From: Sulfurovum sp.
GTDB taxonomy: Bacteria; Campylobacterota; Campylobacteria; Campylobacterales; Sulfurovaceae
Direction of reading: 5' to 3'
DNA: 7,936 nt
Assembly (NCBI GenBank): GCA_015490315.1
Contig: WFYB01000030.1
Coordinates: 1-7,936, forward strand
Positions 1-6,340 of the stretch are shown here, piece by piece. Each line of letters opens with the position of its first letter. Within the stretch, counting starts at the first letter, position 1. Position numbers and translations under genes: made by a program. Under the pieces are notes generated by a model. It was given only the letters and a program-made list of their open reading frames with translations, had not been told where the DNA came from and ran no database searches.

Positions 1-2
1 AG

Positions 3-9
3 GCTTCCT
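3..9 (-). promoter_or_regulatory. possible ribosome binding site of the next gene beyond the left edge
   Basis: On the minus strand, the 26 bases after the valS stop read towards the left edge and contain AGGAAGC, a plausible Shine-Dalgarno sequence. A gene on the same strand may therefore start just outside the window and be co-transcribed with valS. No start codon is visible, so this is only a suggestion. Nothing resembling a terminator hairpin fits in these 26 bases. Confidence 0.3.
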
Positions 10-26
10 GTATCTGTGCTTGCATC

Positions 27-2660
27 TTAGGCACCAAATCCTTTCAGTTCACTCTCGACTTTTTCGAGTTTTGTCTGCGCCTCTTCAAGCGCCTTTTTGT
101 TTTCGGCTATGACCTTTTCGGGTGCATTGGCAACGAATTTTTCATTACCCAGCATACCGCTTAGTTTGCCGATTTCTTTTTCGAGTTTCTCTTTCTGCTT
201 GCTGAGTTTGCCGATGATGGCACTCATGTCGATGTCATCGGTGGAGATCATACTCTCAAGCGAGTCGGAGACATCGGTCACACAATTTGGCAGCTTCTCT
301 TCGACAAATGCTACTTCGTCCACTTTCGCCAGTTTTTCTATAAATGGCTTCAATAGCGCGGCATCTACCGGTTTGTTGAACTTCACTGCCGCCTTTTCGA
401 TACGCTGGTTGCCCTTTTCAATGAGTGTTTTGCAGCGTCGTAGCGAGACGATCGCTTCGATCGCAAGGTTGAACTGCTCTGCGATCGCTTCGTCTATCTC
501 TGTGCTTTTAGGGTAGGGCATCACCATAATAGATCTGCCCTCCTCAAGTTCTCTGCCTGAGAGTCTCTGGTGGAGGTTTTCCGTGATGAACGGCATAAAA
601 GGGTGCAGGAGTTTGAGCGACTCTTTGAAGATGCTTCCAAGCTCACCGACACTCTCTTTGCTCGCTTTGCTTAGCTCGATCCCCCAGTCGCAGAACTCTC
701 CCCACATAAAGCGGTAGAGGGTCGTCGCCGCATCGTTGAAGCGATACTGGTCGAGATAGTCTCTGGTCTCTTTGACCGCCAGATTGAAGCGCGAAAGCAT
801 ATAGCGTCCAAGCGGAGTAGTGATCTTCTCCCGGTCGAGATCGTCGAATGACTCCTGGTTCATCTGCAGGTAATTGGCGGCGTTGAAGAGCTTGTTGGTG
901 AAGTTGCGGCTCTGCTCGAGCTTCTCTTCGCTGAGCTTGATATCGCGCCCCTGTACGGCAAGTACTGCCAGGGTAAAGCGGAGCGCATCGGTCGAATACT
1001 TCTCGATCATTACAAGCGGATCGATCACGTTGCCTTTGGATTTGCTCATCTTCTCGCCTTTCTCATCCTTGACGAGGGCATGCAGATAGATATCCTTGAA
1101 TGGGAGCTCTCCCATGAGCTTGTCTCCCATCATCAGCATACGCGCGACCCAGAAAAAGAGGATATCAAACCCGGTGATCAGCAGAGAGTTGGGATAGAAG
1201 GTCTTAAGATCCTCTTCAAACCACTTCTCATTTTTGAAGGCTTCACCGTTGCCCCATCCGAGAGTAGAGAAGGGCCAGAGACCGGAGCTGAACCATGTGT
1301 CAAGCACATCGGGGTCTTGATGGATCTTTGACGATCCGCACTTTTCACAAGTAGTCGGAGTCTCACCCTCGAAGGCAAACTCGGCACCACACTCATCACA
1401 GTACATCACCGGGATCTGGTGTCCCCACCAGAGCTGACGTGAGATACACCAGTCGCGCAGGTCATTCATCCATGCGTTGTAGGAGTTGATCCAGTGCGGC
1501 GGGAAAAACTTCGCTTCACCCGCATTGACCTTCTCGATAGAGGAGGCAGCAAACTCTTTCTTGACGAACCACTGCTTGGAGATGTAGGGCTCCACGACAT
1601 TTTTACACCGGTAGCAGTGACCGACCTGATGCGGATGATCTTCAATCTTCTCGATAAAGCCTTCGCTATCGAGTTTGGCGACGATCTTCTCGCGTGCCTC
1701 GAGACGCTCTTGCCCTGCAAATTCACCGCAGTATTCATTGAGGATACCCTTCTCATCGAAGATGGTGATGAATTCAAGGTTGTGACGCTTGCCGACTTCG
1801 TAGTCATTGGGGTCGTGAGCAGGTGTCACCTTGACAAATCCTGTACCAAACTCCATATCGACATGCGCATCAGCGATGATCTCCACTTCACGGTCAATGA
1901 GGGGCAGTTTGACCTTCTTGCCAATGAGATGGGCATAACGGTCATCTTCAGGATTGACCATCACGGCAGTATCTCCAAAGTAGGTCTCCGGGCGGGTCGT
2001 CGCGACGACGATCTCTCCTGAACCGTCACTGAGCGGATAGCGGATATGGTAGAGCTTGCCCATGTGGTCTTCATGTTCTACTTCGATATCGGAGAGGGCA
2101 CCGTCGTGGGTACACCAGTTGATCATGTAGTTGTCCCGGACGATATAGCCCTCTTCATACATCTTTTTGAATGCTTTTTTGACAGCGTTGGCAAGTCCTT
2201 CATCCATCGTGAAGCGCTCTCGGCTCCAGGCAGGGGAGACTCCGAGTTTGCGCAGCTGATTGGTGATAGCATTGCCCGAATCACTCTTCTGCTGCCATGC
2301 ACGCTCAAGGAAGGCTTCGCGCCCTATGGCTTCTTTGGTCGTCCCCTCTGCCAAAAGCTGCTTTTCGACGACATTTTGTGTCGCGATACCGGCATGGTCG
2401 GTTCCCGGCTGCCAGAGTGTTTTGTAGCCGTCCATTCGCTTGTAGCGCACCATGATGTCCTGCAGGGTAAAGGTAAGCCCGTGTCCGATATGCAGATGGC
2501 CGGTGACATTGGGAGGAGGCATCATGATGGAGAAGTTTTTCCCTTCCTCTTGTATCTCACGGTTGCCTTCGACTTCAAAATAACCACGTTCTTCCCACAG
2601 TTTGTAGTATTTTTCTTCGATCTCTTTGGGGTTGTATACGTTCTTTTTTGTTTCGCTCAC
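27..2660 (-). CDS. valS: valyl-tRNA synthetase (ValRS)
   Basis: Cytoplasmic class Ia aminoacyl-tRNA synthetase that charges tRNA-Val with valine and hydrolyses mischarged threonine. The 877-residue length is normal for bacterial ValRS. The sequence shows the ATP-binding HIGH motif at residues 57-60 after PPPNVTGHL, the KMSKS loop at 537-541, and the CP1 editing domain with TTRPET at 221-226 and AHDPNDY at 281-287. Paired cysteines C421/C424 and C438/C441 form a probable zinc ribbon, with a further pair at C349/C352. An anticodon-binding domain spans about 615-760. A charged coiled coil from about 816 to 874 is the ValRS-specific tRNA arm. The start is GTG at 2660, chosen because GAAGGA lies 6 bases upstream; the upstream ATG at 2674 is out of frame and soon meets a stop. 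The stop is TAA. It is the last complete gene of a leftward gene set, with its own -10 box upstream. Family identity is certain. Confidence 0.98.
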   Translation of the reverse strand: MSETKKNVYNPKEIEEKYYKLWEERGYFEVEGNREIQEEGKNFSIMMPPPNVTGHLHIGHGLTFTLQDIMVRYKRMDGYKTLWQPGTDHAGIATQNVVEKQLLAEGTTKEAIGREAFLERAWQQKSDSGNAITNQLRKLGVSPAWSRERFTMDEGLANAVKKAFKKMYEEGYIVRDNYMINWCTHDGALSDIEVEHEDHMGKLYHIRYPLSDGSGEIVVATTRPETYFGDTAVMVNPEDDRYAHLIGKKVKLPLIDREVEIIADAHVDMEFGTGFVKVTPAHDPNDYEVGKRHNLEFITIFDEKGILNEYCGEFAGQERLEAREKIVAKLDSEGFIEKIEDHPHQVGHCYRCKNVVEPYISKQWFVKKEFAASSIEKVNAGEAKFFPPHWINSYNAWMNDLRDWCISRQLWWGHQIPVMYCDECGAEFAFEGETPTTCEKCGSSKIHQDPDVLDTWFSSGLWPFSTLGWGNGEAFKNEKWFEEDLKTFYPNSLLITGFDILFFWVARMLMMGDKLMGELPFKDIYLHALVKDEKGEKMSKSKGNVIDPLVMIEKYSTDALRFTLAVLAVQGRDIKLSEEKLEQSRNFTNKLFNAANYLQMNQESFDDLDREKITTPLGRYMLSRFNLAVKETRDYLDQYRFNDAATTLYRFMWGEFCDWGIELSKASKESVGELGSIFKESLKLLHPFMPFITENLHQRLSGRELEEGRSIMVMPYPKSTEIDEAIAEQFNLAIEAIVSLRRCKTLIEKGNQRIEKAAVKFNKPVDAALLKPFIEKLAKVDEVAFVEEKLPNCVTDVSDSLESMISTDDIDMSAIIGKLSKQKEKLEKEIGKLSGMLGNEKFVANAPEKVIAENKKALEEAQTKLEKVESELKGFGA

Positions 2661-2666
2661 AAACGA

Positions 2667-2672
2667 TCCTTC
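2667..2672 (-). promoter_or_regulatory. valS ribosome binding site
   Basis: Minus-strand GAAGGA lies 6 bases before the GTG start of valS. It decides in favour of this GTG, since no in-frame ATG is near. An ATG overlapping this site (2672-2674) opens only a five-codon frame that ends in TGA across the GTG start, so it is probably meaningless. Confidence 0.7.
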
Positions 2673-2706
2673 ATTTTATTACCTGGCTTATGCTTATATT
2701 GCCGCG

Positions 2707-2712
2707 ATTATA
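2707..2712 (-). promoter_or_regulatory. valS promoter, -10 box
   Basis: Minus-strand TATAAT, preceded by CGC, lies about 47 bases before the valS start. The -35 position, about 2730-2735, has no good TTGACA match and falls in the last bases of the upstream TOPRIM gene. A weak -35 with a perfect -10 is usual for Campylobacterota sigma-70 promoters. The same GCTATAAT string is found before the ATPase gene and before nhaA. The box is also inside one copy of the 9-bp direct repeat. Confidence 0.6.
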
Positions 2713-2715
2713 GCG
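2707..2715. repeat. left copy of 9-bp direct repeat flanking the ATPase/TOPRIM cassette
   Basis: Plus-strand ATTATAGCG, identical and in the same orientation as 4845-4853. The two copies lie just outside the two-gene AT-rich cassette. They could be a target-site duplication or short recombination arms. Equally, they may only be two copies of the local -10 promoter consensus (minus strand CGCTATAAT). No inverted repeats are seen at the inner ends of the cassette. Confidence 0.5.
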
Positions 2716-2734
2716 AAATGGTGCTTTATATGAT

Positions 2735-3403
2735 TTAACAATACGGTAAACATGTTTTTTTCAGAGCAGAATAAAAGTCTTGATATGACTGTAAAAGACG
2801 TAATTTATCAAGTGGTATTTTATTAGCAAGTGTAGTATAAAGCTCTGTAATATCCGCTTTTCTTCTATGCTTTGCTTTTGACTGTACTGCAATTCTCATA
2901 GCAGATATTATGATATTTTTAGGATCACTGTATTGTTCAGGTTTCTTTGTAAAACCTAAATCAGCATTAGAAATATGTATAGCATCTATTTCCTCTTTTA
3001 GCAGTTCTAAATCAGACAACATCCATGCTTCTGTCATATATACTGGAATCAAAGGAACGAGGTTAGTACATATCTTTGTAGAATCTGGTTTTGCATGATT
3101 CTTTACATATTCAAGTGCAGGGTCAATTTTATGTTGCATAGTATTGTTCGCAGTATTAGCATCAGCATCACAATGTAATATAAGACATTTAAGCCCTGAA
3201 TCATATGCAGTTATAGCGGCTTTTAGTACATCTTTCTTATAGGACGTACCAGTTGTTTTAGGGATCTCAACTATTGAATAGATTTCAATATCACCATCAT
3301 AATCCAATACGATATCTTTAATTGTCCTTTCAATTAAAGGTTTATAAAACTTATGATCTGTTGTTCCTTCAGCATGAAGCCCAATTGTTAATATTTCACT
3401 CAT
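2735..3403 (-). CDS. DUF4276-like TOPRIM-fold protein, probable nuclease partner of the upstream ATPase
   Basis: Small protein of 222 residues from the ATG at 3403. Numbering from this start, an early acidic motif AEGTTD (glutamate 12) follows a beta strand. The strand CLILHCDADAN then carries D79 and D81, the DxD of TOPRIM folds. An EAW motif at 125-127, followed by MLSD, is typical of DUF4276 and related families. These residues would bind Mg2+ in OLD-type TOPRIM nucleases. No signal peptide or membrane segment is seen. I chose the ATG over the in-frame TTG two codons upstream because GAAAG lies 7 bases before it. It follows the ATPase gene by 15 bases, so they form one operon. By analogy with AriB of PARIS it would be the effector, held or triggered by the ATPase; this is inference. 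Base composition is strongly AT-rich, like its partner and unlike valS and nhaA. Nuclease activity is not proven; a target-recognition role is also possible. Confidence 0.75.
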   Translation of the reverse strand: MSEILTIGLHAEGTTDHKFYKPLIERTIKDIVLDYDGDIEIYSIVEIPKTTGTSYKKDVLKAAITAYDSGLKCLILHCDADANTANNTMQHKIDPALEYVKNHAKPDSTKICTNLVPLIPVYMTEAWMLSDLELLKEEIDAIHISNADLGFTKKPEQYSDPKNIIISAMRIAVQSKAKHRRKADITELYTTLANKIPLDKLRLLQSYQDFYSALKKTCLPYC

Positions 3404-3418
3404 TATCAATCTTTCGAA

Positions 3419-4810
3419 TTATAAATATTCATCTATGTCAAAACCCTGTAGATATCGTCTTACTTCTGTCAGAGTTAATTTTTTTTCTTCAGGTGTAGTA
3501 TTGTAAAGTTTTAAATCTTTTTGTTGATTTGTTATGACTGGCAACATTTTTGTTATATGCATAAAATAATTCTTATTGTTATATGAAACTTTTTTGGAGA
3601 TAAGCCTACTAAACCAAATTGAGTTTTTAGTTTTATTGTTAAGTTTCAAAACATTACTAATTAATGTAGGAGAATGTGTATTTACGAGTACTTGTCGCAA
3701 AGGAATGTTGGGATTATTAAAGTCAACACTTAAATCATTCAGGAGATCAACCATTGCATTTATTCTGCCCGGATGAACACCATTCTCCGGTTCTTCAAAA
3801 CACAAAAGACTATTGAACTCATCATCATATAGTAAGACACACAAAACCAATAACCTAAGTGTACCTTCTGAAAGTACTCTTGATGTAAACTCAGTACCTT
3901 CTTCACTTTTTACTTTAATAATATATTGCTTATTTTGTTTATCGTCTAAAACATCTAGTTCAACAATATTGGGCAACATATCGTTTAATCGCCTAGAAAT
4001 ACTTTTGATATCAAAAGGGAAATCTTGTTTTATTCTAAATAAGGTAGATGCTAAGTTTTCACCTTCTGAGCCCAAAGCTGTTTCAGAAAGATATTTGCTA
4101 GGTTGTCTTAAAACCTCAGGATTGAGTTGTAAAAATTTCCAATTTGCGATTTCTTCCTTTGCTGCAAATGCATGAGGAAAATCAACAGAATTTATACTGC
4201 TCAAAATTGTTTGTGCAACTGCATTACCAGGGGTACTTTTTCCTCCTGCCTTGCTATCTTGAGGTATATGAAATGATATTTTGCCATTCTTTTTGATAGT
4301 TTGGATATAAGGCTTTGCACGCCTACCAGACGAAACTTTAGGTCTCCAGTGATAGCGAACTGTTTTATCTGAAATAAACTTTTTTATCCAAATGTCATCA
4401 GCATGTTTAATTGTTTTTAATTCTTCATGTGTAACGAAAAGTTCATCTATTCCGAGTTTGTTTTCTCTTCTTTCTATAACGAGTTCATATCGTAGCCTTG
4501 TGTATTTTAGTTCAGCTTCCTCGCCCCAATTATCCTTAATGTGTTTATTTATGAGCATTTCTACATTGATACTGATTTTTTTGGCATAGTGGTCAGCATC
4601 ATATTGTGTAAATAGCTCTATTGGCTCTCCTCTTTCATTGGAAAATGCTGTTCTTAAATCTGTTTGAGTCAGTTTTTGAAGTAAATGCAGGGCATCAAAA
4701 AGGTTACTTTTCCCTGATGCATTAGTACCTGCTATCACGGTAAATGGAGTAAATTCCATTTGGAAGTCATGAAAAGATTTAAAACCATTAATTTCTATTT
4801 TTGTAATCAT
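3419..4810 (-). CDS. AAA15/AAA21-type (OLD/SMC-like) ATPase, probable defence sensor
   Basis: Cytoplasmic P-loop ATPase of 463 residues. The N-terminus (ITKIEINGFKSF) is the classic start of SMC/RecF/OLD-like ATPases. Walker A GTNASGKS is at 28-35. The ABC-type signature LSEGTLR is at 313-319, Walker B LLCFEEPENGVHP at 335-347, and the switch histidine in NTHSP at 377-381. All catalytic elements are present, so it should dimerise and hydrolyse ATP. The region between (about 45-310) is a lid or sensor insertion without a long coiled coil, which argues against true SMC or RecN. There is no fused TOPRIM domain as in OLD; the next gene supplies one. The start is ATG at 4810, with AAGG about 10 bases upstream and a TATAAT box before it. 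Sampled DNA is about 25-32 % G+C, against about 47-57 % in valS, a sign of horizontal transfer. Family is certain; a defence role is inferred from the pairing. Confidence 0.85.
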   Translation of the reverse strand: MITKIEINGFKSFHDFQMEFTPFTVIAGTNASGKSNLFDALHLLQKLTQTDLRTAFSNERGEPIELFTQYDADHYAKKISINVEMLINKHIKDNWGEEAELKYTRLRYELVIERRENKLGIDELFVTHEELKTIKHADDIWIKKFISDKTVRYHWRPKVSSGRRAKPYIQTIKKNGKISFHIPQDSKAGGKSTPGNAVAQTILSSINSVDFPHAFAAKEEIANWKFLQLNPEVLRQPSKYLSETALGSEGENLASTLFRIKQDFPFDIKSISRRLNDMLPNIVELDVLDDKQNKQYIIKVKSEEGTEFTSRVLSEGTLRLLVLCVLLYDDEFNSLLCFEEPENGVHPGRINAMVDLLNDLSVDFNNPNIPLRQVLVNTHSPTLISNVLKLNNKTKNSIWFSRLISKKVSYNNKNYFMHITKMLPVITNQQKDLKLYNTTPEEKKLTLTEVRRYLQGFDIDEYL

Positions 4811-4831
4811 CTAAAATTTACCTTGGCTGTA

Positions 4832-4847
4832 AATACTGTAGAGTATT
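4832..4847. promoter_or_regulatory. inverted repeat overlapping the ATPase promoter, possible operator
   Basis: Perfect 6-bp arms AATACT and AGTATT separated by GTAG. The repeat overlaps the downstream half of the -10 box and the expected transcription start of the ATPase operon, a good place for a repressor. As RNA it is a weak AT-rich hairpin without a real U tract, so it is a poor terminator for nhaA. A chance palindrome in AT-rich DNA cannot be excluded. Confidence 0.35.
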
Positions 4848-4850
4848 ATA
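4845..4850 (-). promoter_or_regulatory. promoter -10 box of the ATPase/TOPRIM operon
   Basis: Minus-strand TATAAT preceded by CGC, 34 bases before the ATPase start, in the 49-base gap after the nhaA stop. Transcription would start near 4838, leaving a leader of about 28 bases. The -35 position has no TTGACA match, but the DNA further upstream is A/T-rich. The cassette therefore probably has its own promoter, with some read-through from nhaA also possible. Confidence 0.55.
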
Positions 4851-4853
4851 GCG
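4845..4853. repeat. right copy of 9-bp direct repeat flanking the ATPase/TOPRIM cassette
   Basis: Plus-strand ATTATAGCG, matching 2707-2715 exactly; the flanking bases (T before, T after) differ from the left copy (G before, A after). It lies 7 bases before the end of nhaA in plus-strand coordinates, so nhaA is intact. Removing the DNA between the repeats would leave nhaA followed directly by valS with the valS -10 box preserved. Confidence 0.5.
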
Positions 4854-4859
4854 TATCAA

Positions 4860-6044
4860 TTAATTTTTTCTCTGCTTTTTATTTATAGAGGTTTTCAACA
4901 CAATAAACCCTATAAGACCTGACAGGAATGAGCCGAGCAAGATCGCTAGCTTGTCGGCATAGTGGAAAAGCTTGGTATCCCCATAGGCAAGGGTATCGAC
5001 AAAGAGACTCATCGTAAAGCCGATACCTGTAAGTATCGAGACACCGTAGAGCATCTTGAAGTTGGCATCTTTGGGCATGGAGGCGATACCCGTTTTGATC
5101 GCCAGCCATGAAAAGCCGAAAACGCCGAGCTGCTTGCCGATGAAAAGCCCCAGCATGATCCCCATCGGTACAGAGCCTGCCATCTCAGTGAGGGAGATGT
5201 TTCTCAGATCAACACCTGCATTGACAAAAGCAAAAAGGGGCAAAATGAAAAAAGCCACCCAGTAGTGCAGTCCGTGCTCCATTTCATGCGCCATAGAGAA
5301 ACTGTTGCCATTGGCGTCTTTGGAGTGCATCGGGATGAGAAATGCCAGTGCCACACCTGCGAGGGTAGCATGCACACCCGATTTGAGCACCGAGACCCAG
5401 AGGATGATGCCGACGATGATATAGGCTGCCTTTTTGGCGACACCCAGGCGGTTCATCACAAAGAGCAGTACCAAAGCCCCAGCCGCGATACTCATGGATA
5501 TGACGGAGAGTTCACTGGTATAGAAGAGTGCGATGATCACGATAGCACCGAGATCGTCGATGATCGCCAGCGTCATCAGAAAGATCTTCAAAGAGACCGG
5601 TACCCTGCTGCCAAGCAGAGAGAGGATCCCCAGGGCAAATGCGATGTCCGTTGCCGTAGGGATCGCCCAGCCTTTGAGCGCAAAGTCATCATGCATATTG
5701 AATGCGATGAAGATAAGCGCAGGTACGAGCATCCCGCCGAGTGCGGCGATACCCGGCAGTGTGACCTGTGAGAGTGAGGAGAGATGACCCTCAAGTACTT
5801 CACGTTTGACCTCAAGCCCGATGAGGAAAAAGAAGATCGCCATCAGTCCGTCATTGACCCACAGAAGCAGGGGCTTGGCGATATGCAATGCACCAAAGCG
5901 GATCTCGACTGGGGTATGCAAAAAACGTGTGTAGAAGTCTGAGAGCGGCGAGTTCTGCATCATGAGCGCCAGCAGTGTCACAGCGATGAGTACAATACCT
6001 GCAGTGGAGTCCTTCTTGAGATAGTCTTTGATGGAGTGTGTCAC
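4860..6044 (-). CDS. nhaA: Na+/H+ antiporter NhaA
   Basis: Inner-membrane antiporter that expels Na+ (or Li+) in exchange for about two H+, used for sodium and pH homeostasis in salt or alkaline conditions. The 394 residues compare with 388 in E. coli. Key residues fall at the E. coli numbers: E78 in GLEVKRE, D133 in the TDIAFALG unwound helix, the ion-binding pair D163-D164 in AIIDDLG, and H225 (pH response) in SGVHATLAG. K304 in FIGKQLG corresponds to E. coli K300. About twelve hydrophobic segments fill the chain, and the tail is basic (INKKQRKN). The start is GTG at 6044, supported by AGAGGA 6 bases upstream. The stop is TAA at 4860-4862. It is transcribed away from the small-gene operon on its right, and the ATPase gene follows on the same strand after 49 bases without a clear terminator. 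Identity is very secure. Confidence 0.97.
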   Translation of the reverse strand: MTHSIKDYLKKDSTAGIVLIAVTLLALMMQNSPLSDFYTRFLHTPVEIRFGALHIAKPLLLWVNDGLMAIFFFLIGLEVKREVLEGHLSSLSQVTLPGIAALGGMLVPALIFIAFNMHDDFALKGWAIPTATDIAFALGILSLLGSRVPVSLKIFLMTLAIIDDLGAIVIIALFYTSELSVISMSIAAGALVLLFVMNRLGVAKKAAYIIVGIILWVSVLKSGVHATLAGVALAFLIPMHSKDANGNSFSMAHEMEHGLHYWVAFFILPLFAFVNAGVDLRNISLTEMAGSVPMGIMLGLFIGKQLGVFGFSWLAIKTGIASMPKDANFKMLYGVSILTGIGFTMSLFVDTLAYGDTKLFHYADKLAILLGSFLSGLIGFIVLKTSINKKQRKN

Positions 6045-6050
6045 GGTATT

Positions 6051-6056
6051 TCCTCT
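6051..6056 (-). promoter_or_regulatory. nhaA ribosome binding site
   Basis: Minus-strand AGAGGA, 6 bases before the GTG start of nhaA. It supports GTG as the true start and makes the protein align with E. coli NhaA residue for residue at D133, D163 and D164. Confidence 0.75.
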
Positions 6057-6069
6057 AATGATTTCGCTT

Positions 6070-6099
6070 ATTATAGCCGATCCTCCTGATGATTGACAA
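6070..6099 (-). promoter_or_regulatory. nhaA promoter
   Basis: Minus-strand -10 TATAAT at 6070-6075 with -35 TTGTCA (one mismatch to TTGACA) at 6094-6099, spacing 18 bases. Transcription would start near 6063, giving a leader of about 20 bases. The -35 box shares its base pairs with the -35 box of the divergent plus-strand promoter. Confidence 0.6.
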
Positions 6100-6121
6100 A
6101 TGCAGGGGAATGGACTACAAT
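6093..6121 (+). promoter_or_regulatory. sigma-70 promoter of the small-gene operon
   Basis: Plus-strand -35 TTGACA (perfect) at 6093-6098, a 17-base spacer, and -10 TACAAT at 6116-6121. This is the best promoter by consensus in the window. Transcription would begin near 6128, just before the AAGGAG at 6131-6136, so the leader is only about 15 bases and starts almost at the ribosome binding site. Confidence 0.7.
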
Positions 6122-6142
6122 AAAAGCAAAAAGGAGTGAACC

Positions 6143-6337
6143 ATGAAGAAGAAAATAGAAGAGGCAGAGGAGCACATACGCAACGCCAAAGATATGACAG
6201 AGGAAGAGAAATCCGCCATACTCGAGAAGATAGAGGAGTGGAAAAAAGAGGATGCCGCTATCGGTGATCTGATGACACATCTGCAGGATTGGTGGATCAA
6301 AGTCGAGCCGATCTTCGCGGAACTGGGGCTTGTCTGA
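6143..6337 (+). CDS. small acidic helical protein of unknown function
   Basis: A 64-residue protein, family not recognised. It is rich in Glu, Lys and Ile and should be almost entirely alpha-helical. Residues 1-37 form two amphipathic helices (KKKIEEAEEHIRNAKDM, then EEEKSAILEKIEEWKKE), and a C-terminal helix holds DWWIKVEPIFAELGL. There is no signal peptide, membrane segment or cysteine, so it is cytoplasmic, perhaps a helical-bundle subunit or adaptor. Translation is well supported: AAGGAG at 6131-6136 is 6 bases before the ATG and a near-consensus promoter precedes it. It is the first gene of a two-gene operon; the next ORF starts 3 bases after its TGA, in the same frame. G+C matches the neighbours, so there is no sign of transfer. 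Confidence 0.75.
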   Translation: MKKKIEEAEEHIRNAKDMTEEEKSAILEKIEEWKKEDAAIGDLMTHLQDWWIKVEPIFAELGLV

Positions 6338-6340
6338 GCG

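Noticed and set aside
2046..2738. Plus-strand open frame of 230 codons opposite valS
   Set aside because: It is the complement of a strongly conserved valS sequence, has no recognisable family and no convincing ribosome site. Other plus-strand open frames at 97-516 and 1494-2021 are rejected for the same reason.
3404..3409. TTG start two codons upstream of the TOPRIM gene ATG
   Set aside because: The GAAAG site is only about one base from the TTG but 7 bases from the ATG, so the ATG fits.
2716..4844. Insertion sequence or transposon carrying the ATPase/TOPRIM pair
   Set aside because: No transposase or integrase gene and no terminal inverted repeats were seen; only the 9-bp direct repeat is suggestive.
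4811..4859. Rho-independent terminator after nhaA
   Set aside because: The only hairpin is a 6-bp AT-rich stem without a proper T run; it overlaps the ATPase promoter and is better read as a possible operator.
5265..5771. Plus-strand open frame of 168 codons opposite nhaA
   Set aside because: Shadow of nhaA, with a low-complexity, Asp/His/Arg-rich composition typical of an antisense frame.
6335..6337. TGA between the two small ORFs as a selenocysteine codon
   Set aside because: I could not see a clear SECIS-like hairpin with a GGUC loop right after it, and neither product resembles a selenoprotein.
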